The notes under the pieces: model-generated | The model's input: only the letters and a program-made list of their open reading frames with translations | The model's database searches: none | What the model was told of the DNA's origin: nothing | Shown: one piece after another, positions 18,516-28,131 of the stretch | How positions within the stretch are numbered: the stretch's first letter is position 1 | How the letters are laid out: the number at the start of each line of letters is the position of its first letter | Translations under genes and position numbers: made by a program | Origin: Paracoccaceae bacterium | Lineage (GTDB): Bacteria > Pseudomonadota > Alphaproteobacteria > Rhodobacterales > Rhodobacteraceae | Direction of reading: 5' to 3' | DNA length: 64,000 bases | Assembly: GCA_958296035.1 (NCBI GenBank) | Contig: OY282431.1 | Coordinates: forward strand, 1,119,001 to 1,183,000

Positions 18516-18803
18516 ATGTCAATAAGTCGTAGCGAGGTTCGTCAGGTGGCACACCTGGCCCGGCTTTACATAGATGAAGACAGGCTTGATGACATAGCTA
18601 GCGAGTTGTCGGCAATCATCGAATTCATGGCCCAGCTTGAAGAGGTGGACATCGAGAATGTCGATCCAATGACCTCTGTCACTCCGGTGGAACTGAAAAA
18701 GCGTGTTGACGAAGTTACAACCGGTGGCTTCCCCGAAAGGATTCTAGCGAACGCACCAGCTGCCGAAGAGGGTTTCTTTACGGTTCCCAAGGTAGTTGAA
18801 TAG
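18516..18803 (+). CDS. gatC: Asp-tRNA(Asn)/Glu-tRNA(Gln) amidotransferase subunit C
   Basis: A 95-residue GatC, the small subunit that stabilises GatA-GatB in the enzyme that amidates misacylated Glu-tRNA(Gln) and Asp-tRNA(Asn). Diagnostic features are VRQVAHLARL (residues 6-15), then MTSVTP and the C-terminal VPKVVE. The stop at 18801-18803 is directly followed by the gatA ATG. Confidence 0.96.
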   Translation: MSISRSEVRQVAHLARLYIDEDRLDDIASELSAIIEFMAQLEEVDIENVDPMTSVTPVELKKRVDEVTTGGFPERILANAPAAEEGFFTVPKVVE

Positions 18804-20297
18804 ATGTCGCTTGCTGAATTGACAATTTCAGATGCACGCCGGAAATTGCAGCGGCGGGCCATTTCCTCGGTGGAGCTCGTGCGGGCCTGCTTCGAAAAGA
18901 TTGAAAAGTCCAATCAACTCAATGCGTATTGCTGGACCGACAAGGAATTTGCTCTCAAGCAGGCATGCAATGCCGACAGGCGCCTCGCTGCAGGCGACGC
19001 TTCAGGCATGTGCGGAATACCGATTGGAGTCAAGGATCTGTTCTGCATGCGCGGCGTGCCAACGCAGGCGGCTTCAAGAATCCTGAAGGGATTTCGCCCT
19101 GAATATGATTCTACCGTAACCCGAAATCTTCAGGATCATGGTGCGGTGGTGATTGGCAAGCTCAACATGGACGAATTTGCCATGGGTTCATCCACTGAGC
19201 ACTCGGCATATGGTGCATCGGTCAATCCATGGAAAGCCAGGGGCTGTACCAAGCCTAGAACCCCTGGTGGATCCTCCGGGGGTTCAGCAGCAGCAGTTTG
19301 CTCGGATTTGTGCCTGGGTGCAACCGGCACCGACACCGGCGGCTCAATCCGCCAGCCGGCGTCATTTACCGGAATAGTTGGCATCAAGCCGACCTATGGT
19401 CGCTGTTCCCGCTGGGGAATTGTAGCATTTGCATCTTCGCTCGACCAAGCTGGTCCGATGACCAAGTCCGTGCGTGACTCGGCAATCATGCTGGGCGCCA
19501 TGGCAGGCCACGATGCAAAGGATTCAACCAGTGCAAACCGTCCCGTAGAGGATTTCGAGGCATCCCTGACCGGTGATATCCGAGGCAAGAAAGTAGCTGT
19601 GCCAAGGGAGTATCGATTGCCGGGCATGCCGAACGACATTGAGAACATGTGGGACAATGGCGTTGCAATGTTGCGCGATGCTGGTGCCAAAGTGGTCGAA
19701 GTTTCACTTCCCCACACCAAATATGCGCTTCCTGCCTACTATGTGATTGCGCCCGCCGAGGCATCATCCAATCTGGCAAGGTATGACGGTGTCAGATACG
19801 GTTACAGGGCAAGCCTTGACAGCGACAGCGGCATCACCGAACTTTACAAGCGTACACGGGCAGAAGGATTTGGCGCCGAAGTCAAGCGCCGGATCATGAT
19901 CGGTACCTATGTATTGTCACAGGGGTTCTACGAGGCCTATTACCGTCGAGCCCAACGGGTTCGCTCGCTGATCAAGAGGGACTTTGAAGTGGTCTTCGAA
20001 CAGGGTGTCGATTTCCTGCTGACGCCTGCATCACCCAGCGCAGCTTTTCCGCTGGGAGCAATCAGCGATTCCGACCCCATCAAGATGTATCTCAATGACG
20101 TTTTTACCGTTACTGTAAATCTTGCTGGACTGCCCGGGGTGTCGGTGCCAGTTCAGCTGGATGCCGAAGGACTTCCTCTCGGTCTGCAGTTGATCGGTCG
20201 ACCTTGGGACGAGGCATCGCTGTTAAACTGTGCCTATGTGCTTGAGCGACAGGCGGGGTTTTCGGTCAAACCTCAAGTGTGGTGGCTAGAACGATGA
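18804..20297 (+). CDS. gatA: Asp-tRNA(Asn)/Glu-tRNA(Gln) amidotransferase subunit A
   Basis: A 497-residue amidase-signature enzyme that releases ammonia from glutamine for the GatB kinase/transferase. The catalytic Lys is in IGVKDLF (near residue 75), and the Ser-cisSer pair lies in [10 protein letters not shown] (near residue 155) and [11 protein letters not shown] (near residue 175). Length is normal. gatB is not in this window, so the operon is split. The 3' end overlaps the next gene by ATGA. Confidence 0.97.
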   Translation: MSLAELTISDARRKLQRRAISSVELVRACFEKIEKSNQLNAYCWTDKEFALKQACNADRRLAAGDASGMCGIPIGVKDLFCMRGVPTQAASRILKGFRPEYDSTVTRNLQDHGAVVIGKLNMDEFAMGSSTEHSAYGASVNPWKARGCTKPRTPGGSSGGSAAAVCSDLCLGATGTDTGGSIRQPASFTGIVGIKPTYGRCSRWGIVAFASSLDQAGPMTKSVRDSAIMLGAMAGHDAKDSTSANRPVEDFEASLTGDIRGKKVAVPREYRLPGMPNDIENMWDNGVAMLRDAGAKVVEVSLPHTKYALPAYYVIAPAEASSNLARYDGVRYGYRASLDSDSGITELYKRTRAEGFGAEVKRRIMIGTYVLSQGFYEAYYRRAQRVRSLIKRDFEVVFEQGVDFLLTPASPSAAFPLGAISDSDPIKMYLNDVFTVTVNLAGLPGVSVPVQLDAEGLPLGLQLIGRPWDEASLLNCAYVLERQAGFSVKPQVWWLER

Positions 20298-21007
20298 CGA
20301 GCACACCAGAGTTGTTGATCCGCATTCTGTTTTTTGTGAGTTTGCTAGCCGTTATTGCAGGATGCGAAGTGCCGGAGTCTGCGCAGACAGAAGGCGCAAC
20401 CATAGAGCAGCGAGACCTGCCGGAACAACAGACCGACAGCACTCCCGAGATGTTAGGCAGCCCCGGAGATACCAACAGCGAAGAACAAGCTTCCGATTCA
20501 GGTGATGAGGTTGAAACACCCGATGTGACGGAGGAGGACGAGACATTCCCTTCTCAGGAGGAAAGCTCTCTACCCACTTCCCAGGATCAAGAGGAAGATG
20601 AGACTGGTCAGCGGCAAGAAGATACTGAAGAACAGATTGAAGACAACGTCGGGCAGGAAGTCAAGCAGCCTGACGATGAAGAAACGGCAAAGGAAGTGTT
20701 GCCCGCGCCGGTCAAGATATTCGAGCCCCTGGATCACTTCGAACCGCTGGTCAAGAGCAGCACCTCACGTTATGCCCTTGAAACACAACACAAGATTGGC
20801 TCTGCTGTTTATGACCGTCCCCGAGCCTTTGTATCAAGCAAGGAAAGTGTGGCGTCTCGTTGCAAGGCGTACGGTGACGCGATCGCGGCGCAGCAAGCGT
20901 TTCTCGACAAAGGAGGGCCGGATGTAGATCCACTCAGGCTTGATCCGGATGGCGATGGATTCGTGTGCGGATGGAATCCGGAGCCCTACCGCCGTTGGTT
21001 AAAGTGA
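20294..21007 (+). CDS. Acidic lipoprotein with excalibur-like C-terminal motif
   Basis: A 237-residue protein. A hydrophobic N-terminus [13 protein letters not shown] ends at a lipobox Cys (GC, about residue 24). Residues 25-140 are a low-complexity stretch very rich in Glu, Asp, Gln and Ser, probably disordered. The C-terminal 80 residues contain a Cys-Tyr pair, [16 protein letters not shown] and [11 protein letters not shown], resembling the calcium-binding-like excalibur motif of secreted bacterial proteins. Function unknown. ATG 20294 overlaps the gatA stop and the stop overlaps the amidase GTG, so it is locked in one operon with both. The pairing with an amidase suggests a role at the cell wall. 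Confidence 0.72.
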   Translation: MTSTPELLIRILFFVSLLAVIAGCEVPESAQTEGATIEQRDLPEQQTDSTPEMLGSPGDTNSEEQASDSGDEVETPDVTEEDETFPSQEESSLPTSQDQEEDETGQRQEDTEEQIEDNVGQEVKQPDDEETAKEVLPAPVKIFEPLDHFEPLVKSSTSRYALETQHKIGSAVYDRPRAFVSSKESVASRCKAYGDAIAAQQAFLDKGGPDVDPLRLDPDGDGFVCGWNPEPYRRWLK

Positions 21008-21702
21008 AATCAGGCAAATTCGGGCAAAGGCATGTGCCTTCCCCGAATTTCGGGAAACGCCGAGGTGGTGGCAAGCCTGAACTCATCGTAATCCACTATA
21101 CCGGCATGGAGTCGACACGTGAGGCGCTCGAAAGACTTTGCGCACCCGAGCATGAAGTATCTGCTCATTACCTGATTTCCGGAAGTGGCTTGGTCTACAA
21201 GCTTGTAGACGAGGAAATGCGTGCCTGGCATGCTGGCGCCGGGGCATGGCTGGGGCAGTCCGATGTCAATTCTCGATCGCTCGGCATTGAACTGTCGAAT
21301 AATGGCCGAAGACCGTTTTCTGCAGTCCAGATGGCGTCACTTGAACAACTGCTTTCTGAGCTCATCAAGCGGTGGTCAATCCCGCGCCGAGGCATTCTGG
21401 GTCACTCGGACATGGCTGTCGGCCGAAAACTTGATCCTGGACCCAGGTTTGACTGGAAAAGGCTCGCGCTGTCAGGCCTTTCAATCTGGCCTGACGGGGG
21501 ATGCGCAACAACGCCATGTTGGCGAGCATTCGCCGCCGCGGCGCGTTCGATTGGATATACGCCGCTGCAGAAGGAAAATCCTAGGTGGAACGAGCCGCTC
21601 CTGTGGAGTGTGCGCGCGCGGTTTTGTCCATGGTCAGCCGGGGAACTGAATAGCGAAGACATGAAAGTTGTGGACGGATTGTGCAAGGTTCTTGCAATAT
21701 GA
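21004..21702 (+). CDS. N-acetylmuramoyl-L-alanine amidase (amidase_2, AmiD-like)
   Basis: A 232-residue zinc amidase that cuts the bond between muramic acid and the stem peptide. The zinc-binding His is in VIHYTGM (near residue 34), a second in the AWHAGAG segment and a third in GHSDMA near residue 142, followed by KLDPG with the Asp. No signal peptide is visible, so it may act in the cytoplasm on recycled anhydro-muropeptides, as AmpD does. The GTG at 21004 overlaps the preceding stop (GTGA); an in-frame ATG at 20965 lies inside the upstream gene and is less likely. Confidence 0.88.
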   Translation: MKSGKFGQRHVPSPNFGKRRGGGKPELIVIHYTGMESTREALERLCAPEHEVSAHYLISGSGLVYKLVDEEMRAWHAGAGAWLGQSDVNSRSLGIELSNNGRRPFSAVQMASLEQLLSELIKRWSIPRRGILGHSDMAVGRKLDPGPRFDWKRLALSGLSIWPDGGCATTPCWRAFAAAARSIGYTPLQKENPRWNEPLLWSVRARFCPWSAGELNSEDMKVVDGLCKVLAI

Positions 21703-22815
21703 ACAGATTCCGTCACTGCGAATTGTTCAACCATCGAACATCAGCACCTGGATAGTGGGTTCGCCTGTTTCAGGTTCGATGCAAATTCGATAAATCGAGA
21801 GTTACTAAACGAACCCGTTACGCCGACATTGGGCCGGGGGTGGAGAACAAGACCATAGACATATGGGGACGATGTTTCGCGGTACTCGTCAAGTGGAGAC
21901 TTTGTGTACAGCGAATGGCAGTACTGGAGGTCCGAGCGAGCCGACCTACGGCGATTGTGAAGCACTTCCAGGGGCTTGCGAGTACGTATCGGAATTTCCT
22001 GTCAATACCGTCTGCCTTGCTCCAGAAGTCGCAATGCGGCAAATCAAAATAAGCCATGCTGGCGAACGGCTCTTAAGTATTGGGGCCACATTCCAAACCA
22101 TAGCTGCTAAATCAATCAAGCTGCTTCTACAGTATCGTGATGACGGCAATGTCTCTCAATGCGGTGACTGCGGCTCATCAACTAGTGACTTTCGCTTGTT
22201 GAACGTGGATTTACACCTTTGTCCCAAGAATGTCCTGCCCAAAGGGCGTGCTTGATCGCACTGTCCTCGCCAGGAGGACGGTGGCGGTCAAGTTGACAAA
22301 CGGCGTCCAGTCAGGAGGTGCGGGTCAGTCGGGAGCTTCCAATTGCATCAGTTGCTCGGCGGCCATGTCCAGAATGCGAACATCAGGTCGCAAAGCACCT
22401 TTGCATGGCCGCGGAACCTGATTTTACGACCACCGATTCTGTCTTTCAGGTCTATCCGTGCCTCATGAATGCGTGCAGTAGCCCCTTGTTCTGCATCCGC
22501 GCCGGGCGAAGGCCGCCCTGGTCTGAACAGGCCGTTGCCACGGACAGAATGCTCTGGAGGAGCAAGGTTAATCACCGCAGCCAGGCGGTGGCGATAACGC
22601 CCTGGGTAGTTGTTTTTGGGTTGATTGACTCCATGCAGCATTCGACCAGGGTGTAGAGGCAGGAAAATCCGTGTCACCGGATATTTTGACGACATGACCC
22701 ATTTCCCGACTTTGACCTTGCCTTTCCCGGCATGAACGAATTTGCCAGAACACAAGGAAAATGGTACAGCCGGGGACGCTAATACTAGAACCAGATAGCG
22801 GGGAGGGATCAGGCA
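21703..22815. other. Longest gene-free stretch (1.1 kb)
   Basis: Between the amidase and the isochorismatase-like gene. A 130-codon frame at 21863-22255 and a 135-codon minus-strand frame at 22348-22755 exist, but neither has recognisable motifs or a plausible composition. A small 6-bp hairpin (GTCCTC/GAGGAC) is at 22263-22279. The best reading is decayed DNA whose parent genes I cannot name. Confidence 0.45.
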
Positions 22816-23412
22816 ATGGCGGCGGTAGAAGCAGGCAAGTGCGCCCTTGTACTGGTTGATATGGCACGTGATTTCGTTGAGGAGGGCGGTTTCATTGCCA
22901 GCGCAGGTGGACCGGAATACCGGGAAAAGGCCAACGCCATTATTCCTCCTCTCGCAAAGCTACTTGATGCCGCCCGCAAGGCCGGTGTGAGTGTAGTTTA
23001 CTCGACCGACTGCCACACACCGGAAGACAGCGAGTTGCAGAAGTGGCCTCCCCATTCAATGAAGGGAACGGAATGGTCCGAAATCGTTGCCGCACTTGCA
23101 CCGCAAAGCGGAGATCTGGTGATTCCGAAGACCACGTATAGCGGGTTCCAGAGTTCCGATCTTGAGGACCAGCTCCGGGCCCGCGGTATCGAAACACTTT
23201 ATATCACGGGATTGCACACGGATTGCTGTTGCCGCCACACGTCGGGTGATGCGTTTCAGAAGGGATTCGATCTCGTTTGGGTGACGGATGCGCTGCAGGC
23301 GTTTTCCGACGAAGCCCATGAAGGCGGACTGGAATACTTCAAGGTTTGGTACGCCACTGATCCCGCCAGGCAGTTCAAGACATCTGATCAGGTCGCCACT
23401 GACTGGGCATGA
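22816..23412 (+). CDS. Isochorismatase-family cysteine hydrolase (nicotinamidase-like)
   Basis: A 198-residue cysteine hydrolase of the isochorismatase-like superfamily. The catalytic triad is visible as Asp in LVLVDMARDF (residue 15), Lys in VIPKTTYSGF (about residue 99) and Cys in TGLHTDCCCRH (about residue 137). Members hydrolyse nicotinamide, N-carbamoyl amides or similar C-N bonds; the exact substrate cannot be read from sequence. A GGGAGG sequence at 22799-22805 (cggggaggg) precedes ATG 22816. It stands alone between two decayed stretches. Confidence 0.85.
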   Translation: MAAVEAGKCALVLVDMARDFVEEGGFIASAGGPEYREKANAIIPPLAKLLDAARKAGVSVVYSTDCHTPEDSELQKWPPHSMKGTEWSEIVAALAPQSGDLVIPKTTYSGFQSSDLEDQLRARGIETLYITGLHTDCCCRHTSGDAFQKGFDLVWVTDALQAFSDEAHEGGLEYFKVWYATDPARQFKTSDQVATDWA

Positions 23413-23954
23413 ACCTAGGCAGTCGGAGTTGGGCTCCAAATCAATATTGATCGGATCCGATCAGCGCTAACCAAAACACGGGCACATCGGTGGCATCAAT
23501 CTAGCGGTCGGCAACACCTTGATTGCGGTCATTGGTTGCCCGATCTGACCCAAGTCCAACTGCTCGTTGAGTAAGGGACATTCGGTACAGCACCCGGTCA
23601 GCCGCGAAGAAACTTCAAGACAACGGTCGGCTTCCCGCACAAGCAGGATATCACCTTCAGGTGTCATCGGTTGGCAGTTGGCAGCTGAACCTGGCAACTA
23701 TTTTGCAACCGGCGCAGGATTGAAGCACCGTTACATTCGGTTTATGGCCGATGGTTATCGGACTGGCCTCCTGGACTCTCATCGGTCCGGAAATCTCACC
23801 AAAGAATTTTCCCGTTAGACCCAACAGCACCGTCGCAGTGCATTGAGTTCGTTTGAGCCCCGGGTCAGCATACCATCCGACTGGTCGCCTCCGGCGAGCA
23901 GCATCCTCTGCACATCGTCTGGCTTTGGTTTGCTGCCCGGCGGTTCTGTGACTA
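23413..23954. other. Intergenic, mostly unrecognisable
   Basis: About 540 bases between the hydrolase and the reverse-transcriptase scrap. No motif-bearing frame. Parts may be the decayed body of the same group II intron, but I cannot align anything to it. Confidence 0.4.
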
Positions 23955-24050
23955 TTGATGTTCAGACTGAAGCTGGCGGTCAACCCGCACAAGACGCGAT
24001 GCCTACGGTGTCCTGAGGAGTCTTTTGAGTTTTTGGGCTATAGCATTGAG
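23955..24050 (+). pseudogene. Group II intron reverse transcriptase/maturase fragment
   Basis: A short frame reads FRLKLAVNPHKTRCLRCPEE, then SFEFLGYSIE. This matches the block just after the RT thumb-proximal region of group II intron proteins (LKLxVNxxKTR, then FxFLGY). An in-frame stop lies directly upstream (23949-23951), and similarity stops after FLGY. No YADD box or X/maturase domain is found, so the element is dead. It ends about 45 bases before the RNase P RNA. Confidence 0.7.
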
Positions 24051-24094
24051 TCCTTACCATTGACTCGGTCATCGGGTAGCCTAACATGGGAAGC

Positions 24095-24464
24095 GCACGG
24101 ACAACCGGGTGGCCGCGTGGTGGATAACATCATGAGGAAAGTCCGGACTCCACAAGACGACGGTGCCGGGTAACGCCCGGCCAGGGTAACCTGAGGGAAA
24201 GCGCCACAGAAAGCAAACCGCCTTTATCAGGCAAGGGTGAAAGGGTGAGGTAAGAGCTCACCGCGCCTTCGGTAACGGAGGTGGCAGGGCAAGCCCCACC
24301 GGGAGCAATGCCGAATAGGGACCGCTGTGTGAAAGCACGGGTAGTCTTTGACCTCGCGGTCCGGGTAGGCAGCACGAGCGCCGCGGTAACGTTGCGCCTA
24401 GATGGATGGTCATTGAAGAAGAGATAATCTTCCGAACAGAATCCGGCTTACAGGTTGTCCGTGC
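24095..24464 (+). ncRNA. rnpB: RNase P RNA (type A)
   Basis: The catalytic RNA of RNase P, which trims the 5' leader of pre-tRNAs. The ends form helix P1: GCACGGACAACC at 24095-24106 pairs perfectly with GGTTGTCCGTGC at 24453-24464. Conserved landmarks are GAGGAAAGTCCGGACTCC at 24132-24149, CACAGAAAGCAAACCGCC, GGTAAGAGCTCACCGC and the 3' ACAGAATCCGGCTTACAG. About 370 nt, a usual size. Confidence 0.96.
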
Positions 24465-25227
24465 CCCCGTAGAAAGAAAAAAAGGTCTCACCAGGGCCAC
24501 GCAGAAATGTGAATTGTGGCATTGCCTGAATCCCGCTTGCAAGCTGCTCTCGAACCTTTGGCACATCGCTGGAAGGAATCCATACCAGGACGACTGGCTG
24601 GAGTGTCCCTTCAGATTGCAACTTGCTAATGATGCAACCCAACCGTCCCATTCGGTTGTCAGGAGTCGTAGTCCGTCTAAACCTGGTTGTCCGGTTTCAA
24701 ACTGTTACACTGCCGAACAGCCTGGACAGGAAGGAGCAGAGGACAAACAATGTTCTCTGGATGACCAAGAGACAGCTCAAAGACATCCAAGCCTTCTGTT
24801 ACCCATGCACATTCAGCAACCTGGCATTGAGCCAAGGTGGAAGGGCTTGCCGGAGCCTGCACATACACTCTCAATGCAATGTTCAAGACGGCAGCGGGCA
24901 GGTCCCTTGCAAATATTGCAGGAAACCTATCGTGTTGGAGTGACGGGTCTTGTTTGGCACAGGATTCCGATGTGTTCAAGGCCAGCCGGTGGCCAGACCC
25001 CAACTTCCCGGCTCCGGTATTCATGTCAATGAATTTCTGTCTCGGCATCGGACACCCGTTCAACACCAGCATAATGGTTCAACACGCGCACGATTGGGTG
25101 ACTGTTCCGGAAACATGCTACTTTAGTCGACATTCCGATTGACACGAAATCCATCACGACTAAGTGTGCCCTTGGTCCACGGGCAAGGCCTGGATCGACA
25201 TTATGAAAGCAAGCTGGAACATCTGCG
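24465..25227. other. Intergenic, no gene seen
   Basis: About 760 bases between rnpB and rpmG. In relatives genes such as rnr or DUF983 can lie upstream of rpmG, but I cannot recognise their remains. No strong hairpin terminator was found directly after rnpB. Confidence 0.4.
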
Positions 25228-25395
25228 ATGGCAAAGCCCGCAAAAATCAAAATCAGGCTGAACTCGACAGCAAACACTGGTCATTTCTATGTAACCAGGA
25301 AGAACGCTCGAACCATGCCAGGGAAAATGGTGATGCGCAAGTTTGATCCGGTCGCCCGTAAGCACGTGGAATACAAAGAAGGCAAGATCAAGTAG
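25228..25395 (+). CDS. rpmG: 50S ribosomal protein L33
   Basis: A 55-residue protein starting [18 protein letters not shown] and ending [11 protein letters not shown], the L33 of the alphaproteobacterial cysteine-free type. Family features are the basic N-terminus, [16 protein letters not shown] in the middle and the [11 protein letters not shown] block. Length is exactly normal. It stands alone, with decayed DNA upstream and a strong hairpin about 190 bases downstream. Confidence 0.96.
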   Translation: MAKPAKIKIRLNSTANTGHFYVTRKNARTMPGKMVMRKFDPVARKHVEYKEGKIK

Positions 25396-25724
25396 CGGTT
25401 GCCTCGCAAGGGGTTGCGCGGCCTTTTCGCAACTCCCGCCATTGGATTGAAGATCCGTGGCAAAATTGGATCTCGACCACGGGTTCCGAGATCTCGGTCC
25501 CGGGAAGAGCAGGGGCGTGACTGTCCTGAACGCCCGGTCTACCAAGCCTGCTGACTCATATCTCTCGGCAAAATAGTCAAGAGCAGTGCGACACCCGGAA
25601 GGTGTCGCACTGCCTCATGAATTCAGTTGTCGGGCAGGGCTAACTCGTCAACCCAAATCCGCCGGGTATGATATTCTGGCGGCCCTTGGTGATACCGCCG
25701 ACAGCTCGATTGCCAGTCGATTGG
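25396..25724. other. Convergent intergenic region rpmG / Bax-inhibitor gene
   Basis: About 330 bases between two convergent genes. It holds the strong 13-bp hairpin listed separately and a weaker GTTGCG/CGCAAC stem near 25415. No coding potential is recognised. Confidence 0.5.
25583..25613. terminator. Perfect 13-bp hairpin, possible bidirectional terminator
   Basis: GCAGTGCGACACC and its exact complement GGTGTCGCACTGC are separated by CGGAA. The position between convergent rpmG and the Bax-inhibitor-like gene suits a terminator for both. There is no T-run on either side, so it is not a classical intrinsic terminator; it may act as an RNA 3'-end stabiliser. Confidence 0.5.
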
Positions 25725-26465
25725 CTACTCTCTCTGCCCAAAGATTGTGAGCAGAAACATGAACATGTTGATAAAATCGATGTAGAGACTTAGCGCACCC
25801 ATGATCGCTGACTTTTCCAACCAGGTTGCGTTGCCCTGGTGCGCCATGGCCAGGTAGGTATTCTTGATATTTTGTGTGTCATAGGCAGTCAGTCCTGCGA
25901 ACACCAGGACTCCGATAATCGAAATACCAAACTGGAGAGCCGGCCACTGGATAAATATGTTAAAAATAGACGCCACGATTATGCCGATCACACCCATCAT
26001 CAGGAAGGTGCCCATTCCGCTAAGGTTCCTCTTTGTCGTGTATCCGTAGAGGCTCAACGCGGCGAAGGCTATCGCGGTAATCAGGAAGACCTGAACAATC
26101 GAGTAGCCGGTGAATACCAGGAAAATGTAGGACAGCGACAGTCCCATTAGTGACGCGAATATCCAGAAAGTGAGCTGCGCCGATGCAACGCTCATTTTGT
26201 TGATGCGGGCGCTGAGTAGAAAAACGACTCCAAGCGGTGCCAGCATGACGACCCACTGGAGTGGCGTTCCATAAATTAAGCTCAGCACAGCAGTGCTGGT
26301 GCTGGACAGGTACGCTACGACGGCAGTTATTACCATGGCCGCCGACATGTACCCGTAAACACGATTCATGTGGCTGCGGAGACCGGCATCGATATGGGCT
26401 GCAGGTCGCGCTGTCGTAGAATAGGGATTGGCAGTTCGAGCCTGGTTCGACCCTAGAATTCTCAT
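25725..26465 (-). CDS. Bax inhibitor-1/YccA family membrane protein
   Basis: A 246-residue protein with about seven transmembrane segments from residue 38 on. Family marks are the C-terminal VFAGLTAYDTQNIK (near residue 190), holding the pH-sensing Asp region, and LYIDFINMFMFLLTIFG at the end. Relatives (YbhL, BsYetJ) are inner-membrane calcium-leak channels or interact with FtsH. Single gene, transcribed toward rpmG. Confidence 0.92.
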   Translation of the reverse strand: MRILGSNQARTANPYSTTARPAAHIDAGLRSHMNRVYGYMSAAMVITAVVAYLSSTSTAVLSLIYGTPLQWVVMLAPLGVVFLLSARINKMSVASAQLTFWIFASLMGLSLSYIFLVFTGYSIVQVFLITAIAFAALSLYGYTTKRNLSGMGTFLMMGVIGIIVASIFNIFIQWPALQFGISIIGVLVFAGLTAYDTQNIKNTYLAMAHQGNATWLEKSAIMGALSLYIDFINMFMFLLTIFGQRE

Positions 26466-26788
26466 TTATACCTCCGGTCGCACGTGTCTATCTTATCGAC
26501 TTGTGTCCATCATATAAGGCCCTTGCTTCATCATTCAAGCATATCACAGACCTGTAACCATGCGCCAATGAGCGCAATATAGCGACCTTTCGAACGCGTG
26601 CGGCATCTGCGAGACTGTCTTGTTTGAGTAAGGAACGAGTGTTTGGCCGATTTCAGGCGGTTCCCAGGGCAACGCCCAATTGCTTGCCGAAGCGATGGAC
26701 CCGTAACCCTGGTCCGGTAGGAATAGACCCCGGCAAGCCATGTACCAATCTACACCACCCACGTGCCGGGCTTGCACGGATTCGCCGA
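26466..26788. other. Intergenic, no gene seen
   Basis: About 320 bases between the Bax-inhibitor gene start and the 3' end of the hydrolase gene. It must contain the promoter of the former. An 83-codon minus-strand frame here has no domain. Confidence 0.4.
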
Positions 26789-27769
26789 TCAGCAATTCAC
26801 GCTGGCATCTGCCGCGCTTTCGGAAACTCCGGTAAGCTGCCGTTCCAAGTAGCTCGCAATCCAGTCCAGCGCCAATTCTCGGGTAGCTGTATCCTCCATG
26901 AGAATCTCATGCCTGGCGCCTTCTATGAGTCCAATCCTTGATGCAGGCCAATTTGCACAGATGATGCGTATGGCCTTGGGATCAACGACTTTCTCGTTGG
27001 ACCCCATCAGTATGAGAGCTGGTGCAATAGGTGCCTTCTTGTTCAGCAGAGCTCGACTCTCCTTGAGGGCGGCATCAAGCCAGCCATATGAAGGTCCACC
27101 TAGCGACAATTCGGGCCGCCGGTCAAGCTGGGTTCGCAGATGGCTGAAGGTATCCAGATCCGAGGTTAGCACGTTCTTCCTTGATTTCGCAAAATGAACG
27201 TAGTTGCGATGATCGGTTCCGACTACAAATCTCTCCGACAGCCCCAACAATGTGGCCGTCCGTGCCGTTGCAAAGGTGACATGCCTCAAAATACGGCCGA
27301 GGTAAATCCGCCACATGGGTGCCAAGAATACTGTACCGATAACATCCAGCCCGTTCATCAGGGCGCGCAACCCAATGCAGCCACCCATGGAATGCGCCAC
27401 GAGGAACCAGGGACGCTGTGCTCCGATTTCGTTCAGCACGGCTTCAAGGGCCACAACATCAAGCTGGTACTCTTTGAAATCAGCTACATGGCAAATGTCC
27501 CGGTTGTGACTCAATCGGTCTGAAAGACCGTGACCCCGCCAGTCGATCGTTGCCATTCCAAATCCATGATCGGCAAGTTCGTTGGCAATGTCACCATATT
27601 TTTCGATGTATTCCGTTCGTCCCGGAAACAGCAGCACGGTTCCCTGGCCATTTACAGTCCAGTAGGCAACACGAAGCCTGACATTGTCCGATGTCCTTGT
27701 CCAGAACGCCTTTGCCGGCAGTGGCGTATTCACGATTGACGAATAATAGGGCGCCGGCGTAGAAGGCAT
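26789..27769 (-). CDS. Alpha/beta hydrolase (lysophospholipase/monoglyceride lipase-like)
   Basis: A 326-residue serine hydrolase of the PldB/monoacylglycerol lipase group (Hydrolase_4). The nucleophile elbow is AHSMGG (Ser near residue 125), with the lid-proximal DWRGHGLSDR near residue 79, a GSNEKVVDP acid segment near residue 256 and the His in EGARHEIL near residue 285. Likely substrates are lysophospholipids or monoglycerides. ATG 27769 overlaps the stop of the upstream SCP2 gene (ATGA), which fixes the start. Confidence 0.86.
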   Translation of the reverse strand: MPSTPAPYYSSIVNTPLPAKAFWTRTSDNVRLRVAYWTVNGQGTVLLFPGRTEYIEKYGDIANELADHGFGMATIDWRGHGLSDRLSHNRDICHVADFKEYQLDVVALEAVLNEIGAQRPWFLVAHSMGGCIGLRALMNGLDVIGTVFLAPMWRIYLGRILRHVTFATARTATLLGLSERFVVGTDHRNYVHFAKSRKNVLTSDLDTFSHLRTQLDRRPELSLGGPSYGWLDAALKESRALLNKKAPIAPALILMGSNEKVVDPKAIRIICANWPASRIGLIEGARHEILMEDTATRELALDWIASYLERQLTGVSESAADASVNC

Positions 27770-28071
27770 CACAGATACGTGCCGAGTGCGATGGCAATCC
27801 TGAAATCGCCGTCTATGAGAAGGTCGCCTGACATATAGGCGACTACAGGGTCCAGGTTGCCCGCCAGAATGGCAGCAAATGTATCGACGGGGGCTGTCAG
27901 CGTACAATCTGCTGCCTCGATTCCCTGATAGGCACGGCCATTTTTCAGCATGACGGTTCCATGATCGGCAATGACGAACTTGATGCTGTGAGGAAACCCT
28001 GGATCAACTCGTTGATGCAAAGCCTTGACCGCGTTTTCCACTGGAGACGCCAAATGGAACCCTCCACTCAA
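27769..28071 (-). CDS. SCP2 sterol/lipid-binding domain protein
   Basis: A 100-residue single-domain SCP2 protein: IKFVIADHGTVMLKNGRA, DCTLTAPVDTFAAILAGNL, and AYMSGDLLIDGDFRIAIALGTYL, in which SGDLLIDGD is the classic SCP2 ending. Such domains bind acyl chains or sterols. The start is TTG 28071 or GTG 28041; both are weak. It is coupled to the downstream lipase-like gene, suggesting the pair handles a shared lipid. Confidence 0.82.
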   Translation of the reverse strand: MSGGFHLASPVENAVKALHQRVDPGFPHSIKFVIADHGTVMLKNGRAYQGIEAADCTLTAPVDTFAAILAGNLDPVVAYMSGDLLIDGDFRIAIALGTYL

Positions 28072-28131
28072 TCAGCGCGCAGATCAAGGTGGCTAGATTT
28101 TCTGCCGGGTGAAGCCTCGAATCTTGCTTGC

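Noticed and set aside
22348-22755. 135-codon minus-strand frame in the 1.1-kb gap
   Set aside because: No binding site, motif or recognisable fold; composition rich in Arg, Gly and Pro as in random translation of such DNA.
24406-25072. Long overlapping frames on both strands after rnpB
   Set aside because: The plus frame begins inside RNase P RNA, and neither frame has any motif or protein-like composition.
25583-25613. CRISPR or transposon terminal repeat
   Set aside because: It is a single palindrome with a 5-base loop, with no repeat units or flanking duplication; a hairpin at a convergent gene end is the simpler reading.
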